A stretch of DNA of 64,000 nt, taken from the NCBI GenBank assembly GCA_963934855.1, contig CAWWAC010000003.1, forward strand, positions 62,001 to 126,000, in the 5' to 3' direction. Numbering within the stretch: the stretch's first letter is position 1; every line of letters begins with the position of its first letter. The notes below the pieces were generated by a model. The model saw nothing but the letters and a program-made list of their open reading frames with translations, searched no databases and was not told the DNA's origin. This document shows positions 53,876 to 63,540 of this stretch, in pieces. Made by a program: the position numbers and the translations under genes. This DNA is from MAG-120531 sp963934855. Lineage in GTDB: Bacteria; Bacteroidota; Bacteroidia; Flavobacteriales; Flavobacteriaceae.

Positions 53876-54499
53876 TTAAGGGAGCAGTATAAAAATACCA
53901 ATCCCTATAAATAGAATTATTTGTACCCAATGAATGACTCTAAAAAAACTATGATTGCTTTTTTGAGCTTTAAAAAAACGGCTAGCAAGAAGTGCTAAAA
54001 CTATAAATCCCACTGAGGAAATAGCAATAAAAACAGCTCCTAAAGCATAAAACTGAAGCCAAATAGGCTGCTTTGGTAAGAATAAAAAACTAGGAAAAAA
54101 AGAGATGAAAAACAAACTCACCTTTGGGTTTAATACATTCATGAAAAAACCTTGAACAAATAAAGAAGCCTTAGATTTTTCTGAAACTTCGGTCACGGGA
54201 ATACCTGAGGGAACACCCCCTTTGTAAATTACATAGGCCAAATAAAATAAATACAGGGCACCCAGCAATTTAATGCCTATAAATAACTGTGGAAACTGTT
54301 TTAACAAGCTTGCAAAACCAATGGCCAGAAAACTAGTGTGCACCAAACAGCCCGTCATAAGCCCAAGAATAACAGCCAGACCACTTTTAAAGCCATACCT
54401 CAAAGTCTGCAAAGACACATACATATTGTCTGGCCCTGGTGAAAGGGTTAAGAGTACCACCGCAACAATAAAGGAAAAGAGAATTTGTAGGTCTATCAA
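53876..54499 (-). CDS. LysE family amino-acid exporter
   Basis: 207 residues with six hydrophobic segments, the LysE/RhtB fold. The N-terminal LSPGPDNMYVSLQTLRYGFKSGL motif (about 18-40) is the family signature, and the loop NPKVSLFFISFFPSFL follows TM3. It exports amino acids or related metabolites; the specific substrate cannot be deduced. The start is a TTG (54497-54499) because the first helix begins directly there. It lies between pyrD and the HMG-CoA lyase gene on the same strand. Confidence 0.9.
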   Translation of the reverse strand: MIDLQILFSFIVAVVLLTLSPGPDNMYVSLQTLRYGFKSGLAVILGLMTGCLVHTSFLAIGFASLLKQFPQLFIGIKLLGALYLFYLAYVIYKGGVPSGIPVTEVSEKSKASLFVQGFFMNVLNPKVSLFFISFFPSFLFLPKQPIWLQFYALGAVFIAISSVGFIVLALLASRFFKAQKSNHSFFRVIHWVQIILFIGIGIFILLP

Positions 54500-54512
54500 A
54501 ATAAATTTTTAA

Positions 54513-55547
54513 CTAGCCCTCTAAAATAGCTTTATTTATTTTTTTTACCAATGAAGGGCCTTCATAAACAAAACCGGTCCACAACTGTAATAATGAAGCA
54601 CCTGCCTCTAGTTTATCTAAGGCGTCTTGGGCAGAATGAATTCCTCCTACACCAATAATTGGGAAGGCTTTATTGCTTTTTTCACTGAGAAATCTAATCA
54701 CCTCTGTACTTCTATTTTTAAGAGGCTGCCCACTTAAGCCGCCTGCTTGGCATATGAGTGCTTCTGGTGATTGTAAGCCTTTTCTGTCTAGGGTAGTATT
54801 GGACGCTATCACACCGTCTATTTTAGTCTCTGCTACTATCTCTATAATATCTAATAACTGAGTGTCTGTAAGGTCTGGTGCAATTTTTAAAAGCAGTGGC
54901 TTAGAAACGCCTGCATGTGAAGTAAATAGCTGCTGCCTTTTATCCATAAGCAGATTTAAAAGGGCTTTTAATGGCTCTTTTTCCTGAAGCTCCCTAAGGC
55001 CTGGTGTATTTGGAGAACTCACATTCACCACAAAATAGTCTACATGCTCATAAAGAGCAGTCAGACAAGCCAGGTAATCATTGGCCGCTTGGTCATTAGG
55101 AGTTACTTTATTCTTGCCAATATTTCCACCAATTAAAACCCTGTGCTTTTTTTTAAGAGATACTACTGCCTGTTCTATACCTAAATTATTAAAACCCATC
55201 CTATTTATAATGGCCTTATCTTTTTTAAGTCTAAAGAGTCTCTTTTTTGGATTTCCCGCTTGAGGCTTTAGTGTGAGGGTGCCTATCTCTATAAAACCAA
55301 AACCAAAATCTGACAACTCGTTGTAAAGGGTTGCATTTTTATCGAATCCTGCCGCTAAACCTACTGGATTTTTAAATTTTAAACCAAAAACTTCACGCGC
55401 TAAGCGAGGATCATTTATTTGATAAAAAGCCCTAATGAGAGGTCCAAAACCAATACGTCCAAAAAAACCAATAAAGGCAAAAGAAAAGTGATGAACGAAT
55501 TCAGGATCAAAAAGAAAGAAAAAGGGTCTTAAAAATCTTTTGTACAT
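54513..55547 (-). CDS. pyrD: Dihydroorotate dehydrogenase (quinone), class 2
   Basis: Membrane-associated FMN enzyme of pyrimidine synthesis passing electrons to quinone. 344 residues: a short N-terminal helical domain (1-45) that marks class 2, then the barrel with GLAAGFDKNA (about 62-71), NRMGFNNLG, FVVNVSSPNTPGLRELQ (catalytic serine region, about 173-189), APDLTD and SNTTLDR (about 250-256), and IGVGGIHSAQDAL near the end. It starts two bases after yajC, indicating one transcript. Confidence 0.96.
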   Translation of the reverse strand: MYKRFLRPFFFLFDPEFVHHFSFAFIGFFGRIGFGPLIRAFYQINDPRLAREVFGLKFKNPVGLAAGFDKNATLYNELSDFGFGFIEIGTLTLKPQAGNPKKRLFRLKKDKAIINRMGFNNLGIEQAVVSLKKKHRVLIGGNIGKNKVTPNDQAANDYLACLTALYEHVDYFVVNVSSPNTPGLRELQEKEPLKALLNLLMDKRQQLFTSHAGVSKPLLLKIAPDLTDTQLLDIIEIVAETKIDGVIASNTTLDRKGLQSPEALICQAGGLSGQPLKNRSTEVIRFLSEKSNKAFPIIGVGGIHSAQDALDKLEAGASLLQLWTGFVYEGPSLVKKINKAILEG

Positions 55548-55549
55548 TT

Positions 55550-55834
55550 CTATTTAGCTGGCTCTTGAAGTTTTTTACTCATTTCCATAGAAATAGCTGA
55601 GCGATCAAATTTTAATTTACCAGCCATGGTTTCAATCACACAGCTTTGGTCTTTGTCATTTAATTCTACCACCTTTCCGTGCATTCCGCTCTTAGTTATT
55701 ACCTTATCTCCTTTAGCCAAAGCCGATGCAAATTTCTTTTCATCTTTCTGGCGTTTCATCTGTGGGCGAATCATAAAAAAATATCCCACCACAATAATTA
55801 AGGCAAGAGGTAAAAATTGGTTTAATGCTTCCAT
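55550..55834 (-). CDS. yajC: Preprotein translocase subunit YajC
   Basis: A 94-residue small membrane protein, the auxiliary Sec component associated with SecDF. One transmembrane helix (about 8-24) is followed by the conserved MIRPQMKRQKDEKKF motif and a small beta-rich domain with KGDKVITKSGMHGKV. The length is typical. It has an ATG start and precedes pyrD on the same strand; the DUF1573 lipoprotein and nusB lie upstream, the gene order seen in many Flavobacteriaceae. Confidence 0.95.
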   Translation of the reverse strand: MEALNQFLPLALIIVVGYFFMIRPQMKRQKDEKKFASALAKGDKVITKSGMHGKVVELNDKDQSCVIETMAGKLKFDRSAISMEMSKKLQEPAK

Positions 55835-55921
55835 TTAAAGAACTGTTTTTAATATATTAAAGCCGCTATTTGCTTGTTATAAATAGTTAAATTGTATGGG
55901 TTTTAATCCCGAAATTAAATA

Positions 55922-56380
55922 TTAGTAAGCCGCGTTAGGAACAATTATAAATGCTTGTATTTTTAGCATTTCATTCCCGTTTGCCGTATTGGCTTGAACA
56001 TTTATAGTTTTGGTTATCTGATTTTGACCAGCTCCATTAAAATTAACCTTCATTTGTCCTTGCTGGCCAGGAGCAATAGGCGTGTTTTTTGGGTAATCAG
56101 GGATGGTACATCCACAGCTAGAAGTAGCTTCTGTAATAATAAGAGGCGCATTTCCTGTGTTGGTAAAAGTAAAAATAGTTTCTTGGGGGGTCCCTTGAAC
56201 AATCTGACCAAAGTCATGGAAGGTTTTGTCAAAAGTCATTTCAGCCACTTTTTTAGAAGCTTCATCTCTTTGAGTAGCCATTTCTACATTGTTAGAGTCA
56301 ATTTTTTCAGTCGCTTTTTCTTTACAAGAAAATACAGTTATAGATAAAAATGCAGTAGCTAATAGGATAGATTTTTTCAT
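55922..56380 (-). CDS. DUF1573 domain lipoprotein
   Basis: 152 residues. The lipobox is near residue 19 (TVFSCKE), so the mature protein is a lipoprotein. The DUF1573 domain (about 48-150) has MTFDKTFHDFGQIVQGT, FTFTNTGNAPLIITEA and the CGC motif SSCGCTIPDYPK that typifies the family, an Ig-like fold of unknown function common on Bacteroidota surfaces and periplasm. It is transcribed toward yajC. Confidence 0.9.
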   Translation of the reverse strand: MKKSILLATAFLSITVFSCKEKATEKIDSNNVEMATQRDEASKKVAEMTFDKTFHDFGQIVQGTPQETIFTFTNTGNAPLIITEATSSCGCTIPDYPKNTPIAPGQQGQMKVNFNGAGQNQITKTINVQANTANGNEMLKIQAFIIVPNAAY

Positions 56381-56425
56381 GGTGTTTTTTTTTAAATTAT
56401 TACTCAGTACGAATATAAAAATAAT

Positions 56426-57373
56426 TTACAACAATCCGCGGCCCACTTTCAAAAGCTTACCCGCATCCTTGTATTCTTTAGATAGATTATCTAAAATTCC
56501 ATTAATGAAAATACTACTCTTAGGTGTGGAGTACTCCTTAGCAATTTCCAAGTATTCGTTAATAGTTACTCTTACAGGAATAGAAGGGAAATGGAGTAGC
56601 TCACAGATAGCCATTTTTAGTAATACAGCATCTACATCTGCTATCCTGTCCTTGTCCCATTTTGGTGTCTTACCTTCAATTTCTTTTGACAAAAGGGGGT
56701 CTTTTAAAGCAGTTTTAGAAAGCAATTCTTGAGCAAATTCTTCATCATCCTCATGAATTTCCAAACCATTTAAAAAGGCAGTTCCAGTTTGTTTAGGTGT
56801 TAATCTTTTAAGTTGTTTAAGTAAATACGTATTTACTATTGGCATATCGTCTGCCCAAGTAAGGGTGTAGTCTTCCAAGAAATCGTACATCTTTTCATTG
56901 GGTGCAATAATCTCTCTAAAAATCTTGATAATAAAGTCTAAATCCTCTTTGTAATTGCCCTCTGGCGTACTCAAATATGTCTCATAAGCCTCACTAGCTA
57001 AAATTTCTCTGAAAATTATTTTAACATATTCCTCATTCAAATACCAAGTATTGAGCTTTCTTTTAGCAATCACTTCTAAAATAGCAGGATTGTCTTTAAT
57101 CTGAAGTAAGACTAGGTTGTTGGAGAATTTTGCCTTTTGCGGAGAGGTGTCGGCAGCAGAAGCCAAATATTTTTTAGAGGCAAGCTCTAATTGCGAGCTG
57201 GCATGCGCTTGTAGCTCTATAAATAGGCTCAACAACAAAAGGTATAGACTGCTCATTTTTTCCATACTAAAATGCAGGAATTTTTTTTGCTTGTCTAAGC
57301 TTTCTTCCTTGGTTTGGGTAAGGGCATAAAGACCTTGCATGACTTTAACCCTAATGTGCCTTCTTGTGAGCAT
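56426..57373 (-). CDS. nusB: Transcription antitermination factor NusB (long Bacteroidota form)
   Basis: 315 residues against about 140 for E. coli NusB. The start MLTRRHIRVKVMQGLYA is the NusB N-terminus, and the last 120 residues (WADDMPIVNTYLLKQL to VRVTINEYLEIAKEYSTPKSSIFINGILDNL) are the C-terminal half of the domain. About 165 residues are inserted between, as is normal in Bacteroidota. It binds boxA RNA with NusE during rRNA transcription. A good promoter lies upstream at 57403-57431. Confidence 0.93.
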   Translation of the reverse strand: MLTRRHIRVKVMQGLYALTQTKEESLDKQKKFLHFSMEKMSSLYLLLLSLFIELQAHASSQLELASKKYLASAADTSPQKAKFSNNLVLLQIKDNPAILEVIAKRKLNTWYLNEEYVKIIFREILASEAYETYLSTPEGNYKEDLDFIIKIFREIIAPNEKMYDFLEDYTLTWADDMPIVNTYLLKQLKRLTPKQTGTAFLNGLEIHEDDEEFAQELLSKTALKDPLLSKEIEGKTPKWDKDRIADVDAVLLKMAICELLHFPSIPVRVTINEYLEIAKEYSTPKSSIFINGILDNLSKEYKDAGKLLKVGRGLL

Positions 57374-57402
57374 GATAAAGAACTTATTTAAATATTCTGC
57401 AG

Positions 57403-57431
57403 CAAAAATACTACTTATTTAAAGACGGCAA
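57403..57431 (-). promoter_or_regulatory. Bacteroidota-type promoter of nusB
   Basis: On the minus strand TTG (57429-57431) and TATTTTTG (57403-57410) are 18 bases apart, within the range for flavobacterial promoters, about 30 bases before the nusB ATG. Confidence 0.5.
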
Positions 57432-57490
57432 ACCTTAAACAGCTAATTATATTGGCTTGCTGTGACTCATTTTAATACATTCATATATCC

Positions 57491-57498
57491 TATATTTG
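57491..57498 (+). promoter_or_regulatory. Possible -7 promoter element of ABC exporter gene
   Basis: TATATTTG, a perfect TAnnTTTG match 34 bases before the ATG at 57533. No TTG is found at the expected -33 position. Confidence 0.42.
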
Positions 57499-57532
57499 CA
57501 TGGCGTGAGCAATAAAGCATTAAGACTCTTAG

Positions 57533-59290
57533 ATGAAGGAACTCAAACACCTCAATAAATACTTTAAAAAATACCGTTTTAAACTCTTAGTTGGAATTTT
57601 AATCACCGTGATAGCCAGGGTTTTCTCTCTGGTGATGCCTCCGTTTATAAATAAATCTGTACAGGCTGTAGAGGGTTATTTGTCAGGGCCTTTGGCCGAT
57701 GTTTCTGAAGTAAAAAGCCTTCTTTTAGAATACGTAATCATTATCATTGGCGCCGCTTTACTCGCTGGTTTTTTTACCTTTCTCATGCGTCAGACCATTA
57801 TAAATATTTCTAGGTATGTAGAGCAGGATCTAAAAAATGAAATTTTTGACCACTATCAAAAATTACATTTGGCGTTTTATAAAAACAATAGAACCGGAGA
57901 TTTAATGAACCGGATCAGTGAAGATGTAAGCCAGGTGAGAATGTATGTGGGCCCAGCTATTATGTATGGAATACAAACCATCACGCTATTTGCTTGTCTT
58001 ATACCCCTTATGTTTATTAAGGCTCCGGTACTGGCTGCCTACACCCTGCTCCCACTCCCCTTTCTGTCTATTTTAATCTATAAAATTAGTAAGGTCATTC
58101 ACAAAAAAAGTACTGCTGTCCAAAGCTTTTTATCAACCCTATCTACCTTTACCCAAGAGCGTTTTTCAGGTATTTCCGTTATTAAAGCCTATGGCTTAGA
58201 GAATGACACCAATAAAAACTTAGAAATACTTGCCAATGAAGGGCGTAAAAAGAGTTTGGATTTAGCCAAAATAAACGCTTGGTTTTTTCCGCTCATGATT
58301 CTGATGATTGGCGTGAGTAATTTATTTGTTATTTACATTGGTGGCCGCCAATATATTGATGGAGAAATCACTTCTATTGGACTCATCCTAGAATTTATTA
58401 TCTATGTAAATATGCTTACCTGGCCTGTAGCTATTGTTGGTTGGCTTACCTCTATTATACAGCAAGCTGATGCTTCACAAAAGAGAATTAATGAGTTTTT
58501 ACAGACCGTTCCCGCTATTGTAGACCTCGCTACAGAACCTTTAAATATTGAAGGGCACATTGTGTTTGACCAGGTGTGCTTTACCTATCCTGATACTGGC
58601 ATTAAAGCTTTAAATAATCTTTCATTTGAAGTCAAGAAGGGGCAAACTCTTGCTATTATTGGAAAAACTGGTTCTGGAAAATCTACTATTTTAGAGCTTA
58701 TTTCTAGAATGTATGACCTAGATCAGGGCCAACTATTAATAGATGGAAGGAGTATTGAAAAAGTGCCACTTTCTGGGCTTAGGACTGCCATTGGAGCGGT
58801 TCCCCAAGATGCTTTTTTATTCTCAGACACCATTAAAAATAACATTGCATTTGGTAAAGAAAACGCCTCTTTAGAAGCGGTAGAAAGCGCTGCAAAAAAA
58901 GCTATGGTACATCAAAATATCTCTGAATTTTCTAAAGGTTATGAAACCATTTTAGGAGAACGAGGCATTACGCTAAGCGGAGGCCAAAAACAGCGGGTAT
59001 CTATTGCTAGAGCACTTATTAAAGATCCTATTATTTATTTGTTTGATGATTGCCTTTCAGCTGTAGACACCAAAACTGAAGAAGCCATTTTAAAAGCTCT
59101 TAAAAAATCTGCTATAAATAAAACCACCATTATAGTAAGCCACCGGGTTTCTGCGGCTAAAAATGCAGACAAAATACTAGTTTTAGAGGCAGGTTCAAAA
59201 ATACAAGAGGGAACCCATCAGGAATTAATAAGAAAAAAGGGCTATTACAAAGAACTTTACGAAAGCCAGTCTTCAGTGAAAGAAAATTAA
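57533..59290 (+). CDS. ABC transporter, fused permease and ATP-binding domains
   Basis: 585 residues with the half-transporter layout: six transmembrane helices (about 15-305) and a nucleotide-binding domain with Walker A GKTGSGKS (about 378-385), Q-loop AVPQDAF, signature LSGGQKQR (about 483-490), Walker B PIIYLFDDCLSAVD and an H-loop histidine (SHRVSA). The Asp in place of Glu after the Walker B aspartate (FDD) is seen in many exporters of this type and may weaken hydrolysis. It probably homodimerises as a lipid or drug exporter of the MsbA/MdlB class. It is divergent from nusB. Confidence 0.92.
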   Translation: MKELKHLNKYFKKYRFKLLVGILITVIARVFSLVMPPFINKSVQAVEGYLSGPLADVSEVKSLLLEYVIIIIGAALLAGFFTFLMRQTIINISRYVEQDLKNEIFDHYQKLHLAFYKNNRTGDLMNRISEDVSQVRMYVGPAIMYGIQTITLFACLIPLMFIKAPVLAAYTLLPLPFLSILIYKISKVIHKKSTAVQSFLSTLSTFTQERFSGISVIKAYGLENDTNKNLEILANEGRKKSLDLAKINAWFFPLMILMIGVSNLFVIYIGGRQYIDGEITSIGLILEFIIYVNMLTWPVAIVGWLTSIIQQADASQKRINEFLQTVPAIVDLATEPLNIEGHIVFDQVCFTYPDTGIKALNNLSFEVKKGQTLAIIGKTGSGKSTILELISRMYDLDQGQLLIDGRSIEKVPLSGLRTAIGAVPQDAFLFSDTIKNNIAFGKENASLEAVESAAKKAMVHQNISEFSKGYETILGERGITLSGGQKQRVSIARALIKDPIIYLFDDCLSAVDTKTEEAILKALKKSAINKTTIIVSHRVSAAKNADKILVLEAGSKIQEGTHQELIRKKGYYKELYESQSSVKEN

Positions 59291-59360
59291 AAAAATGTTG
59301 TTGGATACAGTTTTTTTATTCAATTTTGAGAAAATTAATGCACTTACAAAAACTGAACAG

Positions 59361-59777
59361 ATGTACGAGAAAGATTCCATGGAACAAGAAGAAATATATT
59401 CTAAAGTTTTAAGAGCCGGAAGAAGAACCTATTTTTTTGATGTTAGAGGCACCAAAGCAGGTGACTATTATTTAACTATTACTGAGAGTAAAAAATTTAC
59501 TCATGACGACGGTTCATTCCATTACAAAAAACATAAGATTTATCTTTACAAGGAGGATTTTAATGCCTTTAAAGAGATTATGGATGAAATGATTGACTAC
59601 ATTGTTGACAACAAAGGCTCTGAAGTAATTTCTGAAAGACATCAGTCAGATTTTAAAAAGGAGGCTTCTGAAGAGGAACTTGCAGATGGCTTTGACGCTT
59701 CTAATAAGAGTGATGAAGAAGGTTCTTATGAGCCACCAGCTTCTAGCTTTACTGACGTAAATTTTGACGATATTTAA
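59361..59777 (+). CDS. DUF3276 (PUR-alpha-like) family protein
   Basis: 138 residues. EEIYSKVLRAGRRTYFFDVR, DYYLTITESKKF and FHYKKHKIYLYKEDF are the repeats of the DUF3276/PUR-alpha-like family, which in Borrelia and Bacteroidota binds single-stranded nucleic acid. The final 45 residues are acidic and probably disordered. ATG 59361 (MYEKDSMEQEEI) agrees with relatives; an in-frame ATG 22 codons upstream would add an unrelated stretch. It follows the ABC exporter gene by about 70 bases and ends at a strong terminator. Confidence 0.85.
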   Translation: MYEKDSMEQEEIYSKVLRAGRRTYFFDVRGTKAGDYYLTITESKKFTHDDGSFHYKKHKIYLYKEDFNAFKEIMDEMIDYIVDNKGSEVISERHQSDFKKEASEEELADGFDASNKSDEEGSYEPPASSFTDVNFDDI

Positions 59778-59789
59778 TGAGTATTACTA

Positions 59790-59840
59790 TTTAACAATAA
59801 AAAAAAGGCCTCATCAGAGGCTCTTTTTTTATTGTTAAAT
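59790..59840. terminator. Long bidirectional hairpin terminator
   Basis: GGCCTC/GAGGCT core around an ATCA loop, extended on both sides by complementary A/T tracts and the TTAACAAT/ATTGTTAA arms, so the whole 50 bases fold on themselves. It follows DUF3276 by 12 bases. Confidence 0.9.
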
Positions 59841-59955
59841 AGATTAATATTAGAATCGATGATTTAAAATCTAAAACCAATAAATAAAAAGATAAAAGAG
59901 GTTCATCTGCAGTCCTTTTCTTATTTTTATAAAAAGTAACAAAAAACCAAACCTT

Positions 59956-62478
59956 ATGAAAAAAATTCTTTTCAGTGCCCTTTGTTTGTGGAACCTAAGC
60001 CTCTTTGCGCAAGAGAAATTAAAATTAGAATACTACTTGCCCAATGACGTAACCTATAACGCCAGCATACCAAAACCTATAGATATTATTGGGCATGAGG
60101 TGGGAGAATGGCATGTGACCCATGACAAACTAGTGCAATATATGACAGCACTTGCTGCGGCTTCTGATAGAATCAGTATTGAAAATAGGGGAGTCACTTA
60201 TGAGGGTAGGCCCCTCTTATTACTTACCGTTACAAGTCCAGAAAACCATAAAAATATCACTGCCATTCAAAGAGAGCACATAGCCTTGACACTGCCTCAA
60301 GGAAATAGTGCCAATACCAACGACATGCCCATTGTGGTGTATCAGGGATTTTCCATTCATGGAAACGAACCCAGTGGTGCCAATGCTGGTTTGGCCTACG
60401 CCTATTACTTGGCAGCGGCTGAGGGTCCAAAAATTGATGAGACTTTAAAAAATACTGTCATTTTAATGGATCCTTCATTTAATCCTGACGGTTTACAACG
60501 TTTCGCTTATTGGGCCAATACCAATAGAAACCAACTCTTAAACCCAGATCCAAATGACAGAGAGTACCACGAGGTTTGGCCAGGGGGCAGAACCAATCAC
60601 TATTGGTTTGATATGAACAGAGATTGGTTGCCAGTACAGCTCCCAGAAAGTAGGGCTAGAATTAAAAGTTTTCATGCTTGGAAACCTAATATTCTAACAG
60701 ACCACCATGAAATGGGAACCAATTCTACCTTCTTTTTTCAGCCCGGCGAGCCCTCCAGAGTGCACCCGCTCACTCCTGCAATAAACCAAGAACTCACTAC
60801 AGAAATAGGGAGTTATCACGCCAAAGCACTAGACAAAATTGGTTCACTCTACTATTCGGAAGAGAATTACGATGATTACTACTACGGGAAAGGATCTACC
60901 TTCCCAGACATTAATGGAAGTATTGGTATCCTCTTTGAACAAGGAAGTTCTAGAGGACATATTCAAGAGAGTGAAAATGGCATTATCACTTTTCCTTTTA
61001 CTATTAGAAACCAGTTTACTACAGCGCTTTCTACCATAGAAGCGGCCCAGGGAATGAGGACTAAAATTTTAAACTACCAAAGAGATTTTTTTGCTAAAGT
61101 CATTGAAAATGCAAGTAAAGAAAAACAAAAAGCCATTGTTTTTGGGGATACTAAAGACGCTGCTAAAACAAACCATTTGGCAGAAATTCTAAATAGGCAA
61201 CAAATAAAGTTTCACGCACTTAAGCAAGATGTGGTCATAAATGGTAAATCTTTTAAGAACGGTTACAGCTATGTAGTCCCTCTAAACCAACAAAATAATA
61301 CCCTTATTAATGCTATGTTTGAAAAGAGGACTACTTTTAACGACAGTCTTTTTTATGACATTTCTGCTTGGACCTTTCCATTGGCATTTAATTTGGAATA
61401 CACCACTACCAATAATTTAAATGAAGCGGGTCCAGAAATCACTGAAATTCCAGTAAAAAAAGGAAGCATAAGTGCAGCTTCATCGTATGCTTATTTATTT
61501 GAGTGGCATGAGTACTTTACTCCAAAAGCTTTAAACACCATATTAAACAAAGGTTTAAGAGCTAAGGTGTCTAAAAAATCATTTGTTCTTGAAGGGAAGT
61601 CTTATGACTATGGCACCATTATGATTCCTGTTGTTAATCAGTCTTTAGACGCTGCTCAAATTCATAGTTTTTTAAGTGATGTAGCTATGGAGTCTCAAAT
61701 AGATATTCAGGGAGTAGGCTCAGGCTTAAGCAAAGGAATAGACTTAGGTAGTAATAATTTTGAAGCCTTAAAAAAAGTCTCTGTAGCCATTCTAGTAGGT
61801 AATGGAACTTCTTCTTATGACGCTGGTGAAATATGGCATTTATTTGATCAGAGATACCAAATAAAGCTTACAAAAATAGATGTAGATTATTTTAATAGGG
61901 TAGATTTATCTAGATACACAAGTCTTATTGTTCCTAATATGTATGGAAATGCATTGGACAAAACCGCTGCAGAAAAAATAAAAAACTGGGTAAAAGAGGG
62001 AGGAACACTCATTGCTTACGAGAATACTGCCAAGTGGTTGTCTAAAAATGAGCTTATGACACTAGATTTAAAAGAGGCCACTTTGAACTCTAAAGGAATT
62101 TCATATGAAAATAAAGACAATTTTTACGGAGCTCAAGAAACTGGAGGTGCTATTTTTCAGGCAAAATTAGACCTAAGTCATCCTATTAATTTTGGATATC
62201 ACAACCCATATGTAGCCCTTTTTAGAAAGAATAATATATATGTCACTGCAGATGAGCAAAGCTTTAATAATCCAATAAAGTATACCTCAAATCCGCTACT
62301 AAGTGGCTATCATTCTAAAATAAATGCGGCACTTATTCCTAATACAGTTCCGTTTAAAGTAGACAAAATGGGTAGAGGAAGGGTGGTTTTATTTACAGAT
62401 AACACCAACTTTAGAGCCTTTTGGTATGGGACTAATAAATTTTTAGCCAATGCTATTTTCTTCAGTCAGTCTATGTAA
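59956..62478 (+). CDS. Secreted M14 family zinc carboxypeptidase
   Basis: 840 residues with a signal peptide (1-18, ending LFAQE). The peptidase M14 domain (about 45-380) carries the zinc ligands of H135-G-N-E138 (SIHGNEPSG) and a third in TDHHEMG (about 250), the substrate-binding MNRDWLP motif, and a candidate catalytic glutamate in GILFEQGSSRGH (about 328). The C-terminal 450 residues include a ThuA/glutamine-amidotransferase-like region (VAILVGNGTSSYDAGEIWHLFD). It acts outside the cytoplasm on peptides. It is convergent with the acyltransferase gene, with the stop codons adjacent. Confidence 0.9.
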   Translation: MKKILFSALCLWNLSLFAQEKLKLEYYLPNDVTYNASIPKPIDIIGHEVGEWHVTHDKLVQYMTALAAASDRISIENRGVTYEGRPLLLLTVTSPENHKNITAIQREHIALTLPQGNSANTNDMPIVVYQGFSIHGNEPSGANAGLAYAYYLAAAEGPKIDETLKNTVILMDPSFNPDGLQRFAYWANTNRNQLLNPDPNDREYHEVWPGGRTNHYWFDMNRDWLPVQLPESRARIKSFHAWKPNILTDHHEMGTNSTFFFQPGEPSRVHPLTPAINQELTTEIGSYHAKALDKIGSLYYSEENYDDYYYGKGSTFPDINGSIGILFEQGSSRGHIQESENGIITFPFTIRNQFTTALSTIEAAQGMRTKILNYQRDFFAKVIENASKEKQKAIVFGDTKDAAKTNHLAEILNRQQIKFHALKQDVVINGKSFKNGYSYVVPLNQQNNTLINAMFEKRTTFNDSLFYDISAWTFPLAFNLEYTTTNNLNEAGPEITEIPVKKGSISAASSYAYLFEWHEYFTPKALNTILNKGLRAKVSKKSFVLEGKSYDYGTIMIPVVNQSLDAAQIHSFLSDVAMESQIDIQGVGSGLSKGIDLGSNNFEALKKVSVAILVGNGTSSYDAGEIWHLFDQRYQIKLTKIDVDYFNRVDLSRYTSLIVPNMYGNALDKTAAEKIKNWVKEGGTLIAYENTAKWLSKNELMTLDLKEATLNSKGISYENKDNFYGAQETGGAIFQAKLDLSHPINFGYHNPYVALFRKNNIYVTADEQSFNNPIKYTSNPLLSGYHSKINAALIPNTVPFKVDKMGRGRVVLFTDNTNFRAFWYGTNKFLANAIFFSQSM

Positions 62479-63540
62479 TTAGATTACTTTTTTTACTAGG
62501 AACAAGTTAAATAAAAAGAGCCCTATAGGGATGGTTAATGCCATCCCTATATTTTTTGAAATAACTGCTATAAAAAAACTAATAACAAAAAAATATAGCG
62601 GATAAAAAGCCATAGAAAACGCAAACCTAGCAGTACTTATAAATTCTTTTTGTTTAATTTGAGGTTTAATCCCTTTTCTCCATACTAGAATAGGGATTAA
62701 ATTTAAAAGAATAAACAGAGGCTTTAACAGGGGTATCCCCCGCGTTTTTTTTGCGATAGCAGCCATTTTAGGGCTATCATTAGGGCCTTCTACTATATTG
62801 TAAATATGATCATTCACAAGAGATGGATCTAGAAAATTTTCTCCTGCATTTATTAATTCCTGTTCTATAAAATGGTAACGATCTTCAGTTTCCGTAGGAA
62901 TGTGAGTCGTTAAAGTACGTAGGACTTTATGTAATTGCGCTAGTAAATTTTTAGTGCTAAAGGCGTTAATATGAAATGGTGCAACCGATATGGGACTGCC
63001 AAATAATAAAGTGACACTATCCGGAAAATGTTCGGCTGCCTTGTAATTAAGGCCTATTGGATACAATAAAACTGGTTGCTTATCTAGAACCCATCTGTGT
63101 GATAAAATACTGACAAATCCTTTTTTTAAAAGCCTCACTCTTCTTTTTAAATCATGGTTGCCCTCTGGAAAAATAAGGATAGATTCTTTGGCCGCTAGCA
63201 CCTTAGCGCAATTTTCAAAAATAGGGGTATTCATATGTAGTGTATTCACACCATCTCTATATCTATAAATGGGTAACATACCTAAATACTTTAAGAGCCG
63301 TCCAATGAAGGGGTTTTTAAAAACATCTGACCTAGTTAAAAATGTAGTTTTTCTCTTGGTATTAGTGGCTATCAAAAGCGCATCTATAAGTGCGTTTTGA
63401 TGGTTTCCAACATAAATAACGGAATCATGATGATAGGCCTTTGAATTATTTTTAACTTGAATTTCTTTAAAGTAGCACCACAAACCTATGCGCACTACTC
63501 CTTTTACTACATTAGTAATTACTTCTTGAATGCTACTCAT
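62479..63540 (-). CDS. Glycerol-phosphate / lysophospholipid acyltransferase (PlsC-fold)
   Basis: 353 residues: the acyltransferase domain (about 25-230) has the catalytic NHQNALIDALL motif (His to Asp spacing of five, as in fungal Gpt2/Sct1-like enzymes), and the glycerophosphate-binding FPEGNHDL motif (about 125-132). Two hydrophobic segments near the C-terminus (about 265-285 and 300-345) anchor it. It transfers an acyl group to glycerol 3-phosphate or lysophosphatidate in phospholipid synthesis; which of these cannot be told. It overlaps the upstream symporter gene by four bases (ATGA). Confidence 0.83.
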   Translation of the reverse strand: MSSIQEVITNVVKGVVRIGLWCYFKEIQVKNNSKAYHHDSVIYVGNHQNALIDALLIATNTKRKTTFLTRSDVFKNPFIGRLLKYLGMLPIYRYRDGVNTLHMNTPIFENCAKVLAAKESILIFPEGNHDLKRRVRLLKKGFVSILSHRWVLDKQPVLLYPIGLNYKAAEHFPDSVTLLFGSPISVAPFHINAFSTKNLLAQLHKVLRTLTTHIPTETEDRYHFIEQELINAGENFLDPSLVNDHIYNIVEGPNDSPKMAAIAKKTRGIPLLKPLFILLNLIPILVWRKGIKPQIKQKEFISTARFAFSMAFYPLYFFVISFFIAVISKNIGMALTIPIGLFLFNLFLVKKVI